Source of the DNA: Paenibacillaceae bacterium
GTDB taxonomy: Bacteria > Bacillota > Bacilli > Paenibacillales > NBRC-103111
DNA: 50,646 nt
Direction of reading: 5' to 3'
Assembly: GCA_029256065.1 (NCBI GenBank)
Contig: JAQSYT010000006.1
Span: forward strand, 1 to 50,646
Shown here: piece after piece, positions 7,240 to 16,243 of the stretch
Numbering within the stretch: position 1 is the first letter of the stretch
Layout of the letters: each line of letters opens with the position of its first letter
The notes under the pieces: generated by a model
Seen by the model: only the letters and a program-made list of their open reading frames with translations
What the model was told of the DNA's origin: nothing
The model's database searches: none
Program-made: the position numbers and the translations under genes

Positions 7240-9198
7240 TTAGAAGCGCAGGCTTACTAAGCTTTCCAAGACGTCCTTCACCAGCAGATAGGCTTCCCCG
7301 TTGGTCAGCTTCTCCTTGTCGGCAATCAGCTTCAGGGTCTCCTCTTTCACCAGCCGCTTGGCAAGAAGCTCCGCCTCTGCCTGTTCAGGCTTCAGCATGA
7401 TTCCTGCCGAACGGACGATGGTGTAAGCCGCCTGCTGCAGCGTGAGAGGATCTGATTTAGCCTTATCTGCAGCCATGCCGGCGATGGCATTGGAGGCGTC
7501 GCCCTTGATTGATTGGGGATACCGTTTTTTGAGCGTTGCAAAATGGTTCACAAACCGCTGCGGGTTGCTGGGCTTATCCAGCTCCTTGGGTTCAAAGTTT
7601 ACGTTCCCGTAAGACCCGTTCACAAGTCCTGTATAAACTACAGCTTTCAGGCCAGGATAGGCCTTATGATCCTGATAAGCCTGCCTCGGAAGCGCGTAAG
7701 GCGCAAGCTCCAGCCCCTTCTTGACAGCAATATCCTGCATTTGCGCTACCTGCTCCTTGGACTTGGACAGCTCGCGGAAGGTAACGTTATGATCAATAGC
7801 TACCTTAGCCGCCGCTGCTGCCGACTCCGCCACAGCCATACCCAGCGGGATAACCCGGGCGCTGCCGTGGGGAAGGGTGTCATAGCTGGCCGAACGGCTT
7901 ACTACCAGAAGCCCGTCCACCTTCTGCGGCACAATGCTGCGGAACGGTACTGCATACTTGTGCGGCTCCATGGATACTGCGCCGGGATCGTTGGGGCCTG
8001 TGCTTTGAATATCCACTGCGTATGAACCGAAGGCAATCCGGTCCCAGTGATCGCGGTTTTCAAGCAAATCAAGAATAGAAAGCCGGTATTCCCCGTAAAT
8101 ATGGCGTGATTCCCGCACATACAGCTCCGGGGCCATACCGTCCAGCTCCAGCTTGGCGAATTCCGGATGCTTTTCCTTTATAAACTGGAGCACATGAGGC
8201 AGCTCCTGTTCGGCAACCTCATATGCTCCCTTAATGGAAGCCGGATCAAAGGGATTAACCCCGAATAATTGCAGGGAGTTAATCAAGATGGTGTTATCAT
8301 TGTTGCGGCCGATGTTAAGCCCCCGCATTCTTGCCTTGGTGGGGTTCTGGGCCTTGTACTCCTTGATGTCGCCATAGCCGAAAGCAGAATACGTATCCGC
8401 ACCGGTATTGGTATCGTTATCGTTGTCCAGATACTTGCGGACCTCTTTCCAGAAGCTGTCATCCGCGTTTTTGAGCCGGAATACTGCTGTTACCGCCATC
8501 AGCGAGTCGGGATCATTCAGATCCTCCCGTCCTCTGCTGAAGGGAGCGCCTGCAGCCACTGCCATATCCGCATCCTGGGTGGCATCAAGCACCGCTTTTG
8601 CCTTGACTGTGCGCTTTTCACCGTTTGCCAGGGTAATGTCCAGCCCGGTCACCAGCTTGGCGCCATCCTTGCCTTCTGCCAGCACAGGAGTCATGCTTTG
8701 GGTCTTCAGAAGAACATCGATATTCTTCTCCTTGGCCACCAGCCGGTTGAACACATTAGCCGCTGTGGTCACATCGAAGGAGGTCCCCTCTATTCCATCA
8801 TAAAACTCCTGAAAAATCCCCTTATTCATCACATTGGGCTTCGGCGCCAGCCAATCATAGCTGGCCTGGTCATAATTATTGTCCAGGGAGTTCAGCCAGC
8901 CCAAGGTCATAAGCCCGCCCAGTATTTCCCGGTTGCGGCCGTCCACCAGCAGGGTTTTCAGCCCGTGTCGGGAGGCCGCTACAGCGCCGGCTACACCTTC
9001 CGGATCGGTGCCTACCACAATGACGTCATATGTATCCGAAGGAGCCTTGATGGTTTTGACAGTCTCCAGCTCCTGGGACTCCGCTGTACCGTTATGAAGC
9101 CCCCCTCCGTATTTTTCCTTCCACACGAGATAGGGTCCACCGATAGCGAACAAAAGCACAAACGTCATAGCGAGAATAAACCATTTATTGCGGAACAA
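7240..9198 (-). CDS. Membrane-anchored FAD-dependent oxidoreductase
   Basis: A 652-residue flavoprotein of the FAD_oxidored (PF12831-like) type; substrate unknown. Residues 1-25 form one hydrophobic segment preceded by basic residues, with no clear cleavage site. The FAD Rossmann start follows at about 57-90 as DVIVVGTDPEGVAGAVAASR, where GTDPEG departs from the usual GxGxxG. LDATQDADMAVAAGAPFSRG is the second FAD-contact segment. The C-terminal 130 residues are helical and S-layer-domain-like in spacing (LTLQQAAYTIVRSAG), but I cannot assign them firmly. The start is TTG, seven bases after GGAGG. The charge pattern suggests the flavin domain faces outward. Confidence 0.85.
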   Translation of the reverse strand: MFRNKWFILAMTFVLLFAIGGPYLVWKEKYGGGLHNGTAESQELETVKTIKAPSDTYDVIVVGTDPEGVAGAVAASRHGLKTLLVDGRNREILGGLMTLGWLNSLDNNYDQASYDWLAPKPNVMNKGIFQEFYDGIEGTSFDVTTAANVFNRLVAKEKNIDVLLKTQSMTPVLAEGKDGAKLVTGLDITLANGEKRTVKAKAVLDATQDADMAVAAGAPFSRGREDLNDPDSLMAVTAVFRLKNADDSFWKEVRKYLDNDNDTNTGADTYSAFGYGDIKEYKAQNPTKARMRGLNIGRNNDNTILINSLQLFGVNPFDPASIKGAYEVAEQELPHVLQFIKEKHPEFAKLELDGMAPELYVRESRHIYGEYRLSILDLLENRDHWDRIAFGSYAVDIQSTGPNDPGAVSMEPHKYAVPFRSIVPQKVDGLLVVSRSASYDTLPHGSARVIPLGMAVAESAAAAAKVAIDHNVTFRELSKSKEQVAQMQDIAVKKGLELAPYALPRQAYQDHKAYPGLKAVVYTGLVNGSYGNVNFEPKELDKPSNPQRFVNHFATLKKRYPQSIKGDASNAIAGMAADKAKSDPLTLQQAAYTIVRSAGIMLKPEQAEAELLAKRLVKEETLKLIADKEKLTNGEAYLLVKDVLESLVSLRF

Positions 9199-9220
9199 AT
9201 TCTCTCCTCCTTTTTATGTG

Positions 9221-9245
9221 AAAATGCGCTATTGATACGCATTTT
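9221..9245. terminator. Weak hairpin between hemZ and FAD oxidoreductase
   Basis: AAAATGCG (9221-9228) and CGCATTTT (9238-9245) with a 9-nt loop and short T runs on either strand. It could weaken read-through from hemZ into the oxidoreductase gene. Confidence 0.45.
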
Positions 9246-9277
9246 TCATACGGGGGCTTTATATGGACAGACAAGCC

Positions 9278-10804
9278 TTATCCGGGTCTTTGTTCGGCTC
9301 CGGGCGCAACACCCAGCACTCCATCCAGAAGGTCCAGCTTGCGCTTGATATACTCTTGATAGGCGCTGTTGTAAACAGACGGATCCTTAGGATTGGGAAA
9401 CCGCTCCACCGTTCCGTCCCGCCCCATAATCTTGCTGACAGCGCCGCAGCCCAGCCCGATAATGGTCTGGCGCTCCTCCATCATCAGAATATTGTACAGG
9501 CTTTCGTAACCCGTGAGGGAATAGCCGACATTCTCCTGGTTCCCCAAAATATTCTTCTGCCGGTACATGTAGTAGGGATTGTAGCCACGGGCCCCGGTCC
9601 ATTCCACCGTCCTCGCCATCATGGCCTGGACTTCATCCCGCTCCGCCACCTCGTAACGCTCCCGGTTCTGAGTCAGCCGGGACGCCCGTTTATAGGACAG
9701 CGTATGCACTGTAAGGGATTCCGGCATCAGCCGCTCCAGCTGCTCCAGGGAAATTTCCAGCTCCCGTAAGCCCTCGCCAGGCAGACCCAGAATCAGATCC
9801 ATATTGATATTGTTCATCCCCAGCTCCCGGCACAGCAGGAACTTCTCCACCGTCTCCTTGACCGTGTGATGTCTGCCGATGGTGTCCAGAGTGGATTGGG
9901 TGAAGCTCTGGGGATTGATGCTGATCCTATCCACCTTCCACCGCTTCATCACCGCAATTTTCTCCGGTGTGATGGTGTCCGGTCGCCCCGCCTCCACAGT
10001 CAGCTCCCTGATTCCTGCCATACCTGGCACAGCTTCATGCAGCACCTGGAACAGCTCGTCCATTTCCTCCGCCTCGATACTGGTGGGAGTGCCTCCTCCC
10101 CAATAAACGGTGGTCACCGACATGCCTGTTCTGGCGAGCCAGCTGCCAATCTGACGGATTTCGTACTGCAGCCCTGCAAGAAAGGCCTGGACGGAGCCGT
10201 TATGGCCCCGGATATCATAAGCGGGAAACGTGCAATATGCGCATTTTGTGGGGCAAAAGGGAATCCCGATATACAGGCTGACCTGGCGTTCCATCCGGAA
10301 CAGGTCAGGAATTACGCGGAGCTGCCGTTCGCCAATCTCCGACAGCAGCCGGACCTTCTCAAGCGAGAGCAGATAATCCTCCCGCAGGATCTGCCGGCAG
10401 GTGTCCATAGATTCCTGCATCATCATATTGTGCATCAGCTTCATGGGGCGCACGCCGGTCAGAATGCCCCAGGGCTGCTCCATGCCCGTAGCTGTTTGCA
10501 GACACATCAACAAAGCTCTTCCCAAGGTGCGCTTGCACACACGCCGTACAGCCTCGCTGCCTGCTGCGGGAAGGGGGCGGCTATCCGACTCATGGCAGAG
10601 CATCAGTCCCGTGGCATCATGGACAGACACCGAAGCTGTGACACTGGCGGCCTCCTGCAAAGACGAAAGCTCCGTCCGGATGGACAGCTCGGCAGCCTCT
10701 CCGCCGTCTGACACCCATTCCACATCCTCAAAAAACAGCTTGCAGATATGATAAATTTCAGTCTGAAAATCATCAAACCCCGTACGAATCAGGGATATTT
10801 TCAT
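9278..10804 (-). CDS. hemZ: Oxygen-independent coproporphyrinogen III oxidase-like protein HemZ
   Basis: A radical SAM enzyme of the HemN/HemZ group, linked to haem synthesis without oxygen. The 508 residues match HemZ rather than the shorter HemW. An N-terminal HemZ-specific region of about 170 residues precedes the cluster motif CPTKCAYC (about 185-192). YWGGGTPTS, DRISINPQSF and the LGLPGE segment follow, as in coproporphyrinogen dehydrogenases. The C-terminal NPYYMYRQKNILGNQENVGY is characteristic of the family. In Bacillus hemZ expression depends on anaerobic regulators; no Fnr palindrome was seen directly upstream here. Confidence 0.92.
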   Translation of the reverse strand: MKISLIRTGFDDFQTEIYHICKLFFEDVEWVSDGGEAAELSIRTELSSLQEAASVTASVSVHDATGLMLCHESDSRPLPAAGSEAVRRVCKRTLGRALLMCLQTATGMEQPWGILTGVRPMKLMHNMMMQESMDTCRQILREDYLLSLEKVRLLSEIGERQLRVIPDLFRMERQVSLYIGIPFCPTKCAYCTFPAYDIRGHNGSVQAFLAGLQYEIRQIGSWLARTGMSVTTVYWGGGTPTSIEAEEMDELFQVLHEAVPGMAGIRELTVEAGRPDTITPEKIAVMKRWKVDRISINPQSFTQSTLDTIGRHHTVKETVEKFLLCRELGMNNINMDLILGLPGEGLRELEISLEQLERLMPESLTVHTLSYKRASRLTQNRERYEVAERDEVQAMMARTVEWTGARGYNPYYMYRQKNILGNQENVGYSLTGYESLYNILMMEERQTIIGLGCGAVSKIMGRDGTVERFPNPKDPSVYNSAYQEYIKRKLDLLDGVLGVAPGAEQRPG

Positions 10805-10856
10805 GCGGCACAGTTCCCCTTTCCAGTACGTTTTTTGCGCAAAAATCCCAACCTAC

Positions 10857-11819
10857 TCAGTGTACCACATTGTCAGGGGTGAAGAAAATGGCGGACCCGT
10901 CCTGCACCGCATGCTGCTGCCGCTTCCGGTCGCTGGCAGGAGGCAGCCCGAACAGACGGGCATACTCTCTGCTGAACTGGGAGGGACTTTCATAGCCCAC
11001 CCGGTACGCAGCGCCGGCGGCATCGCATTGCTCCGACAAGAGCAGCCTCCTGGCCTCCTGGAGCCGGATTTGCTTTTGGTATTGCAGCGGGCTCATGCCG
11101 GTAATTTCTTTAAAATGGCCGTGCAGCGCGGAAGCACTCATATTGGCCAGCCCGGCCAAATAAGCAACGGGCAGCGTTTTGTCGTAATTGTCCCGGATAT
11201 GCGCTATGACCTGGGCAATCCGCCGGGCGGGACCGCCTCCTGCGGCAAAATCCCGCAGAAGCCTCCCTTGCGGGTCCTGCAGCAGCCGGTACAGGATTTC
11301 CCGGTGGATAACCGGGGCCAGCACAGGAATATCCTGCTGCTGCTCCAGCAGCCGGACATACCTCAGCACCGCATCCGCCAATTCAAACTCCAGCCTTCCG
11401 ATGGTTATTCCACGGGAAGCAGCCGGGGCCGCAGCGCTGTCCCAAGAGCCCGAATCCTGCAGCAGCTGCCAGATGTCCTCGGCTTGAAACCGGATCTTGA
11501 CACACAGATACGGCTGGTTCGGGGAGGCTTCTACAATTTGTCCCTTAGTGGGCAAATGGACGGATACGATCAGGAAGGAGGAGGCACCGTACCGGTATTG
11601 CTTCTTTTCCAGAATAACAGTCTTAGCCCCTTGGAGCACCAGACATAAGGAGGGCTCATAAACAGTGGCCAAGGGCTGCGACACATCAGGCTCCCGTATC
11701 AGGAATAGTCCAGGCACCGCCGTAGCCTGAATACCATTGACCACGGCAAACCTGTCCGCCAGCTCCAACAGCTCCTGCTGCCGTACCGGCAAATAATCCG
11801 TTGCCGCTTGTGTCCGCAT
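10857..11819 (-). CDS. AraC family transcriptional regulator with AraC_N domain
   Basis: A 320-residue regulator. The N-terminal cupin-like AraC_N region (about 20-180, with EPSLCLVLQGAKTV) probably senses a ligand. The C-terminal double helix-turn-helix (about 205-300) has YLAGLANMSASALHGHFK and AAGAAYRVGYESPSQFSREY. AGGAGG is eight bases before the ATG. It is transcribed divergently from the dehydrogenase gene at 12012 with about 190 bp between them, a layout in which the regulator commonly controls the neighbouring reductase. The inducer is unknown. Confidence 0.9.
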   Translation of the reverse strand: MRTQAATDYLPVRQQELLELADRFAVVNGIQATAVPGLFLIREPDVSQPLATVYEPSLCLVLQGAKTVILEKKQYRYGASSFLIVSVHLPTKGQIVEASPNQPYLCVKIRFQAEDIWQLLQDSGSWDSAAAPAASRGITIGRLEFELADAVLRYVRLLEQQQDIPVLAPVIHREILYRLLQDPQGRLLRDFAAGGGPARRIAQVIAHIRDNYDKTLPVAYLAGLANMSASALHGHFKEITGMSPLQYQKQIRLQEARRLLLSEQCDAAGAAYRVGYESPSQFSREYARLFGLPPASDRKRQQHAVQDGSAIFFTPDNVVH

Positions 11820-12011
11820 ACTGACTTCCTCCTCTGCTATGCTCCATGGATTATTGTCCCTTTTAGTAGCATCTTAGCGTACCCTGGAGTTTTAGACAAG
11901 AACCGGGGAGGATCGTTCTACCCCTTGGCCGCCTGTCTGTTTTATGCTGATGGGGAGGCAGGGAAATATACTGGGAGAATTGAAATGCAAACCATAGAGG
12001 AGGAATTGACC

Positions 12012-12752
12012 ATGATTCAAACCACCCCATCCAGAGTAGCCATTATTACCGGAGGCGGGAGAGGCATAGGTAAAGCGGCAGCCGTCAGATTGACCCGGGA
12101 AGGACAGGCGGTTGTGATCGTATATGCAAGAAACCATGAAGAGGCCAATCATACAGTGTCAGAGATTACAGCTGCCGGAGGTCAGGCATTGGCGCTTCAA
12201 GCTGACGTGGCCGAACCGGAGGCGGTGGCGGCGGCTTTTAATCTGGCTGCGAGCACCTTCGGCGGGGTAGACGTGGTGGTTCATTCTGCAGGACTTCTCA
12301 TTCTGGACACGGTAGCGGCCTTGGACCTGGAGCAGTTGGACCTGATGCACCGCACCAATATCCGCGGCACCTTCGTGGTCAACCAGCAGGCGGCCCGCTG
12401 CTTACGCTCCGGCGGTGCGATTATCAACCTGTCCACCTCCGTCACCAAGCTGGCTCTGCCCGCTTACGCCGCATACGCCGCCAGCAAAAGCGCCGTGGAC
12501 GCCATCAGCCCTATCCTGGCCAAGGAGCTCCGTGGCCGGGATATTACCGTAAATGCAGTAGCCCCGGGGCCAACGGCCACGGAGCTGTTTTTGGCAGGGA
12601 AGGAAGAAGCAACTATCAAACGGATGGCTGGTATGAATCCCATGGAGCGCCTCGGCCTGCCCGATGACATTGCCGAAGTCATTGCCTTCCTGGCCGGCCC
12701 GGGCCGCTGGATCAACGGGCAAACCGTGTATGTCAACGGCGGTATGGTTTAG
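12012..12752 (+). CDS. Short-chain dehydrogenase/reductase, 3-oxoacyl-ACP reductase type
   Basis: A 246-residue classical SDR, presumably NADP(H) dependent. The ATG at 12012 is chosen because GAGGAGG stands eight bases upstream; a longer open frame to 11808 lacks a ribosome binding site. It has the cofactor motif TGGGRGIG (residues 14-21), the NAG equivalent HSAG, the catalytic Ser of STSVTKLALPAYAAY with YAAYAASK (Tyr and Lys spaced by three), and the C-terminal GQTVYVNGG. The substrate cannot be read from sequence. It is divergent from the AraC gene, which is its likely regulator. Confidence 0.93.
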   Translation: MIQTTPSRVAIITGGGRGIGKAAAVRLTREGQAVVIVYARNHEEANHTVSEITAAGGQALALQADVAEPEAVAAAFNLAASTFGGVDVVVHSAGLLILDTVAALDLEQLDLMHRTNIRGTFVVNQQAARCLRSGGAIINLSTSVTKLALPAYAAYAASKSAVDAISPILAKELRGRDITVNAVAPGPTATELFLAGKEEATIKRMAGMNPMERLGLPDDIAEVIAFLAGPGRWINGQTVYVNGGMV

Positions 12753-12838
12753 TTTAAAACGTGTCTGAAATCCCCTTGAGGGCATATCAAAACAGGCGGC
12801 GCTCCTCCTATCTGGAGGATACGCCGCCTGCTTTGCGT
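12753..12838. terminator. Terminator hairpin after the SDR gene and small ORF
   Basis: A long stem, CAGGCGGCG with CGCCGCCTG plus an inner CTCC / GGAG pairing (about 12796-12832), has TTTTGAT on the minus side. The stretch before it (12763-12785) contains GTGTCTGAAA and resembles half of the hairpin at 24548-24590. Confidence 0.6.
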
Positions 12839-12849
12839 CACCTGTACCG

Positions 12850-13014
12850 CTACCTGCCCGGCTTCAGCCACGGCTGCTGCCGCGGTCCTGCACCGGCCAC
12901 CGGGTCTTCCTGTCTGCCTGACGCAAGCATCAAGGATGCCGCCTCACTGGGGCCAAAGGCTGCTTCTGCCTGCATACCCAGAATTGCGGCTGCTTTCATA
13001 GATTGTCTCATGGA
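12850..13014 (-). CDS. Possible small protein downstream of dtd
   Basis: A 54-codon frame starting at the ATG at 13014, with AAAGGA nine bases upstream. It has an Ala/Met-rich first half (AAAILGMQAEAAFGPSEAAS) and a Pro/Gly-rich, basic end. It lies between dtd and a terminator hairpin on the same strand, so it would be co-transcribed with dtd. I do not recognise it. Because the region is short and G+C rich, it may be a chance frame. The remainder of the 12753-13111 gap contains nothing else I can name. Confidence 0.3.
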   Translation of the reverse strand, partial: SMRQSMKAAAILGMQAEAAFGPSEAASLMLASGRQEDPVAGAGPRQQPWLKPGR

Positions 13015-13096
13015 TGTCGGTCCTTTGGCTTTCAAGATTCATGCCTTCATCCACAGTTTGGCCAGAAAGCTTACCCTTCATTCTTTCAAGCTTTCT

Positions 13097-13122
13097 TACC
13101 GGGTTACCGGGTTACCGGGTTT
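13097..13122. repeat. Octamer tandem repeat across the dtd stop codon
   Basis: ACCCGGTA is repeated three times on the minus strand, starting with the final Thr-Arg codons of dtd and covering its TAA. Further units lie after the stop, so copy-number change would leave the protein end unaltered. Confidence 0.8.
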
Positions 13123-13552
13123 CCACAATCAGAGTCACCGGCCCGTCATTAATCAGGCTGACATCCATCATCGCACCGAAAACTCCCGTTTCTACACGCA
13201 AGCCCTGCTCCCTCATCAGCGTGTTGAGGCGCTCATACAGCGGTTCCGCCTGCTCAGGTCGCGCTGCCGCCATAAAGTTGGGGCGTCTCCCCTTACGACA
13301 ATCTCCGTATAAGGTAAACTGGGAGACCGACAGAATGGCTCCCCCCGTTTCCAGCACGGACAGATTCATCTTCCCGCTGTCATCCTCAAAAATCCGCAGA
13401 TTGGCGATTTTCTCTGCTGCAAACCGGGCATCCTCCTCGGTGTCCTCGTGGGTAATGCCCACCAGAAGCATCAAGCCCGGTCCAATAGCTCCCGTGACCA
13501 GGCCTTCCACTGTCACAGACGCCTCCTTGCACCTCTGAACAACAATTCTCAC
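13112..13552 (-). CDS. dtd: D-aminoacyl-tRNA deacylase
   Basis: Frees tRNA from wrongly attached D-amino acids (and glycine on tRNA-Ala), a proofreading enzyme acting in the cytosol as a dimer. The 146-residue product is of standard length. It shows the two signature motifs, SQFTLYGD (about 77-84) and [11 protein letters not shown] (about 134-144), the latter holding the cross-subunit Gly-Pro. The start is GTG with a GGAG-type site upstream. It lies downstream of relA, as in Bacillus, separated by a structured spacer of 173 bp. Confidence 0.96.
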   Translation of the reverse strand: MRIVVQRCKEASVTVEGLVTGAIGPGLMLLVGITHEDTEEDARFAAEKIANLRIFEDDSGKMNLSVLETGGAILSVSQFTLYGDCRKGRRPNFMAAARPEQAEPLYERLNTLMREQGLRVETGVFGAMMDVSLINDGPVTLIVETR

Positions 13553-13582
13553 GTTCTCCGCTCCCTTTCAATTGGCTCCTAA

Positions 13583-13647
13583 TGAATTGAAAAGCCGCCC
13601 GGTCCGAAACGGCGTACACCGTTCCAACCGGACAGCTTTTTTTACGG
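13583..13647. terminator. Branched hairpin between relA and dtd
   Basis: AAAAGC ... GCTTTTTTT with inner pairs CCGGT / ACCGG and ACGG / CCGT. The T run is stronger on the plus strand although both neighbouring genes are on the minus strand. It may act as a partial or two-way terminator between relA and dtd. Confidence 0.6.
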
Positions 13648-13662
13648 GTTTAAGTGTTTTGA

Positions 13663-13722
13663 GGGGGCTCCCCCAAAAGTAACCGGAATACGCTTCAGAG
13701 CTTCACGTCACTTTTGGGGGAA
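13663..13722 (-). repeat. Single hairpin repeat, inverted copy, next to relA
   Basis: GGGGGCT, CCCCCAAAAGT, a 29-nt interior, then ACTTTTGGGGG and AACT. It is the reverse complement of the 69-bp unit at 1-276, with perfect arms and about 23 of 29 interior bases matching. It ends four bases from the relA stop codon. Confidence 0.9.
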
Positions 13723-13725
13723 CTG

Positions 13726-15921
13726 TTAAGACTGCATAATGCGCTGAACGGAATACACATCCTTCAGCCGCTTGATTTTGTCCACCACAGACTGCAAATG
13801 GTCGATATTGCGGATCAGGATGGTCATCTGAATAAGCGCCATCTTGTTCTTATCCGAACGGCCGGATACTGCGGAAATAATGGTCTTGCTTTCGGATACC
13901 ACCTGCAGGACCTCATTCAGCAGTCCGCGGCGGTCATGCCCGGTAATTTCAATGTCCACACTATAGTTGGCTTCTACCGAGTCCACCCACTCGACTTCAA
14001 TTACCCGGTTGCCCTCATCGCCTTCGCCTGTGGGGATATTGGGACAATCGGTGCGGTGCACGGAAACGCCTCTTCCACGGGTGATGTAGCCGATGATGCT
14101 GTCGCCGGGAACCGGGTTGCAGCAGCGGGCAAAACGGACCAGAACATTGTCTACGCCAATGACCCGGACACCGTGAGTGGGACGTCCCCTTTTCTCGGGG
14201 GAAGCCGTTTTGACCTCCTTAGCCGCCTCCTCCAGCTGCCGCTGAGTCTCCTCCTGCTCCTTCTCCCGGCGCAGCTTCTCTGTCAAGCGTGTGCAGATCT
14301 GCGCAGCGGTAATGCCTCCGAAGCCTACGGCAGAGAGCATATCATCGATGTCATGGAAGTTGAACTTCGCGGCAACCTCCAGCATCTTGTCATCCGCCAT
14401 CACCTGGGAGGGCTCAAAGCCGATGCGGCGGATTTCACGCTCGATAGCGTCCCGGCCTTTTTCTACATTCTCTTCCCGCTTCTCTTTTTTGAAGAACTGC
14501 TTGATCTTGCTCTTGGTATGGGACGACTGGGCCAGCTTCAGCCAGTCCTGGCTGGGCCCGTAGGAATGCTTGGAGGTGAGAATCTCCACAATATCCCCTG
14601 TTTTAAGCCGGTGGTCCAAAGGCACAATCCGTCCGTTAACCTTGGCGCCGATGGTCCGGTTGCCCACCTCCGTATGAATCCGGTAGGCAAAATCCAGAGG
14701 CACCGAGCCTGCAGGCAGCTCGATAACCTCCCCTTTGGGAGTGAAGACAAAAACCAGGTCGGAGAAGAAATCCACCTTGAGGGACTCCATAAACTCCGAT
14801 GCATCTCTGGCCTCCTGCTGAAGCTCCAGAATGTCGGAGAACATATTCATTTTGCTGCCGGTCCCGAAGTTTGCAGTTACAGGCTGGGAGCCGTTTTCCT
14901 TATAGGCCCAGTGGGCCGCGATGCCGAATTCTGCCGTTTTGTGCATTTCCCAGGTGCGGATCTGCACCTCCAGCGGTTCACCGGTAGGTCCGATCACCGT
15001 GGTGTGAAGGGATTGGTACATGTTGGCCTTGGGCATGGCGATATAGTCCTTAAACCGGCCCGGCATGGGCTTGTATAAGGTATGGATAATGCCAAGAACG
15101 GCATAACAATCCTTAATATTGTCCACAATGACGCGAATGGCAAGCAGATCGTAAATTTCGCTGAACTGTTTGCTTTTCACCGTCATCTTATTGTAAATAC
15201 TGTAAATATGCTTCGGGCGTCCGGAGATATCGCTGTCTATCCCCATCTCGCCTACCTTCTCGTTGATCTTCTGAATAACGTCGGCGATGTACTGCTCCCG
15301 CTCCGCACGCTTCTTCTGCATCAGATTAACGATGCGGTAATATTGCTGGGGATTCAAATACCGGAGGGCAATATCCTCCATTTCCCACTTGATCGCCGAA
15401 ATACCGAGACGGTGGGCAATGGGACAGAAAATTTCCAGCGTCTCGTCGGCGATCCGGCGCTGGCTTTCCTCAGACTGGAATTTCAGCGTCCTCATATTAT
15501 GAAGGCGGTCAGCCAGCTTAATCAGAATGACCCGGATGTCCTGGGCCATAGCCACAAACATCTTCCGGTAATTCTCATTCTGCTGCTCTTCCTTGGTTTT
15601 GAACTTAATCCGCTCCAGCTTGGTCAGACCATCCACCAGCATAGCGCAGGTATGGCCGAACTGCTGCTCCACCACATCCAAAGACACAGTTGTGTCTTCC
15701 ACCACATCATGCAGAAGGGCGGCGATAATCGAAGTGGTGTCCATGTTCATGCCAATTAAGATATCTGCTACCGCAAGGGGATGAAGGATATAAGGCTCTC
15801 CCGATTTGCGCAGCTGCCCGGAATGGGCATGCTCAGCAAATTCATAAGCTTCCCTGATTCGCTTGAGGTCGCTTTCTTTCATGTATGCAGAGGCTTTCTC
15901 CAGGAGCTGCTCGATGCTCAT
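13726..15921 (-). CDS. relA: Bifunctional (p)ppGpp synthetase/hydrolase Rel
   Basis: Makes and degrades the stringent-response alarmone. At 731 residues it is a full-length Rel. It has an HD hydrolase domain with intact HDVVEDT and RLHNMRTL, and a synthetase domain with the RFKD motif (within GRFKDYIAMPK) that marks bifunctional enzymes, YQSLHTTV and EVQIRT. A TGS domain (VFTPKGEVIELPAGSVPLDF, about 390-410), a Cys-containing helical part (FARCCNPVPGD) and a C-terminal ACT domain follow. AAGGAAGG precedes the ATG. It has its own promoter (15958-15987). In Bacillus the order apt-relA-dtd is uninterrupted; here a permease and a small gene are inserted between apt and relA. Confidence 0.97.
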   Translation of the reverse strand: MSIEQLLEKASAYMKESDLKRIREAYEFAEHAHSGQLRKSGEPYILHPLAVADILIGMNMDTTSIIAALLHDVVEDTTVSLDVVEQQFGHTCAMLVDGLTKLERIKFKTKEEQQNENYRKMFVAMAQDIRVILIKLADRLHNMRTLKFQSEESQRRIADETLEIFCPIAHRLGISAIKWEMEDIALRYLNPQQYYRIVNLMQKKRAEREQYIADVIQKINEKVGEMGIDSDISGRPKHIYSIYNKMTVKSKQFSEIYDLLAIRVIVDNIKDCYAVLGIIHTLYKPMPGRFKDYIAMPKANMYQSLHTTVIGPTGEPLEVQIRTWEMHKTAEFGIAAHWAYKENGSQPVTANFGTGSKMNMFSDILELQQEARDASEFMESLKVDFFSDLVFVFTPKGEVIELPAGSVPLDFAYRIHTEVGNRTIGAKVNGRIVPLDHRLKTGDIVEILTSKHSYGPSQDWLKLAQSSHTKSKIKQFFKKEKREENVEKGRDAIEREIRRIGFEPSQVMADDKMLEVAAKFNFHDIDDMLSAVGFGGITAAQICTRLTEKLRREKEQEETQRQLEEAAKEVKTASPEKRGRPTHGVRVIGVDNVLVRFARCCNPVPGDSIIGYITRGRGVSVHRTDCPNIPTGEGDEGNRVIEVEWVDSVEANYSVDIEITGHDRRGLLNEVLQVVSESKTIISAVSGRSDKNKMALIQMTILIRNIDHLQSVVDKIKRLKDVYSVQRIMQS

Positions 15922-15957
15922 TCGCGAGAGATCCTTCCTTTAATGTCGATTTAATTC

Positions 15958-15987
15958 ATTATGCCCTTGAAACCTACCGTCCGTCAA
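15958..15987 (-). promoter_or_regulatory. relA: relA promoter
   Basis: TTGACG (15987-15982) and CATAAT (15963-15958) on the minus strand, spacer 18 bp. A sigma-A promoter about 35 bp before the relA start codon. Confidence 0.75.
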
Positions 15988-16141
15988 GAATACCTCACAT
16001 AAACCTGATGCATTTTGTAAAATTATCATTAATTCTATCACTTTATAGATACCAGCTTATTTATATCGGAAACGTGCCTGAAACCCGCTCCCTCTGGTTT
16101 TTTCGGATGTCTGTGAAAAATACCTGACATGACACGAGAAA

Positions 16142-16174
16142 GGCATATCCAATGCCACTTATTTCTGTTAATAT
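16142..16174 (+). promoter_or_regulatory. Candidate uracil permease promoter
   Basis: An extended -10, TGTTAATAT (16166-16174), lies about 70 bp before the permease start. It has no good -35. A small inverted repeat GGCAT-ATCCA-ATGCC (16143-16157) lies where the -35 would be. No PyrR-type attenuator or purine switch was recognised in the 15922-16243 spacer. Confidence 0.4.
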
Positions 16175-16243
16175 GTTCGTTGGAGAAAAATTGAAGGATT
16201 TGTCGAATCATTTATTTTATCACGAATCAGGAGGAATTTGAAC

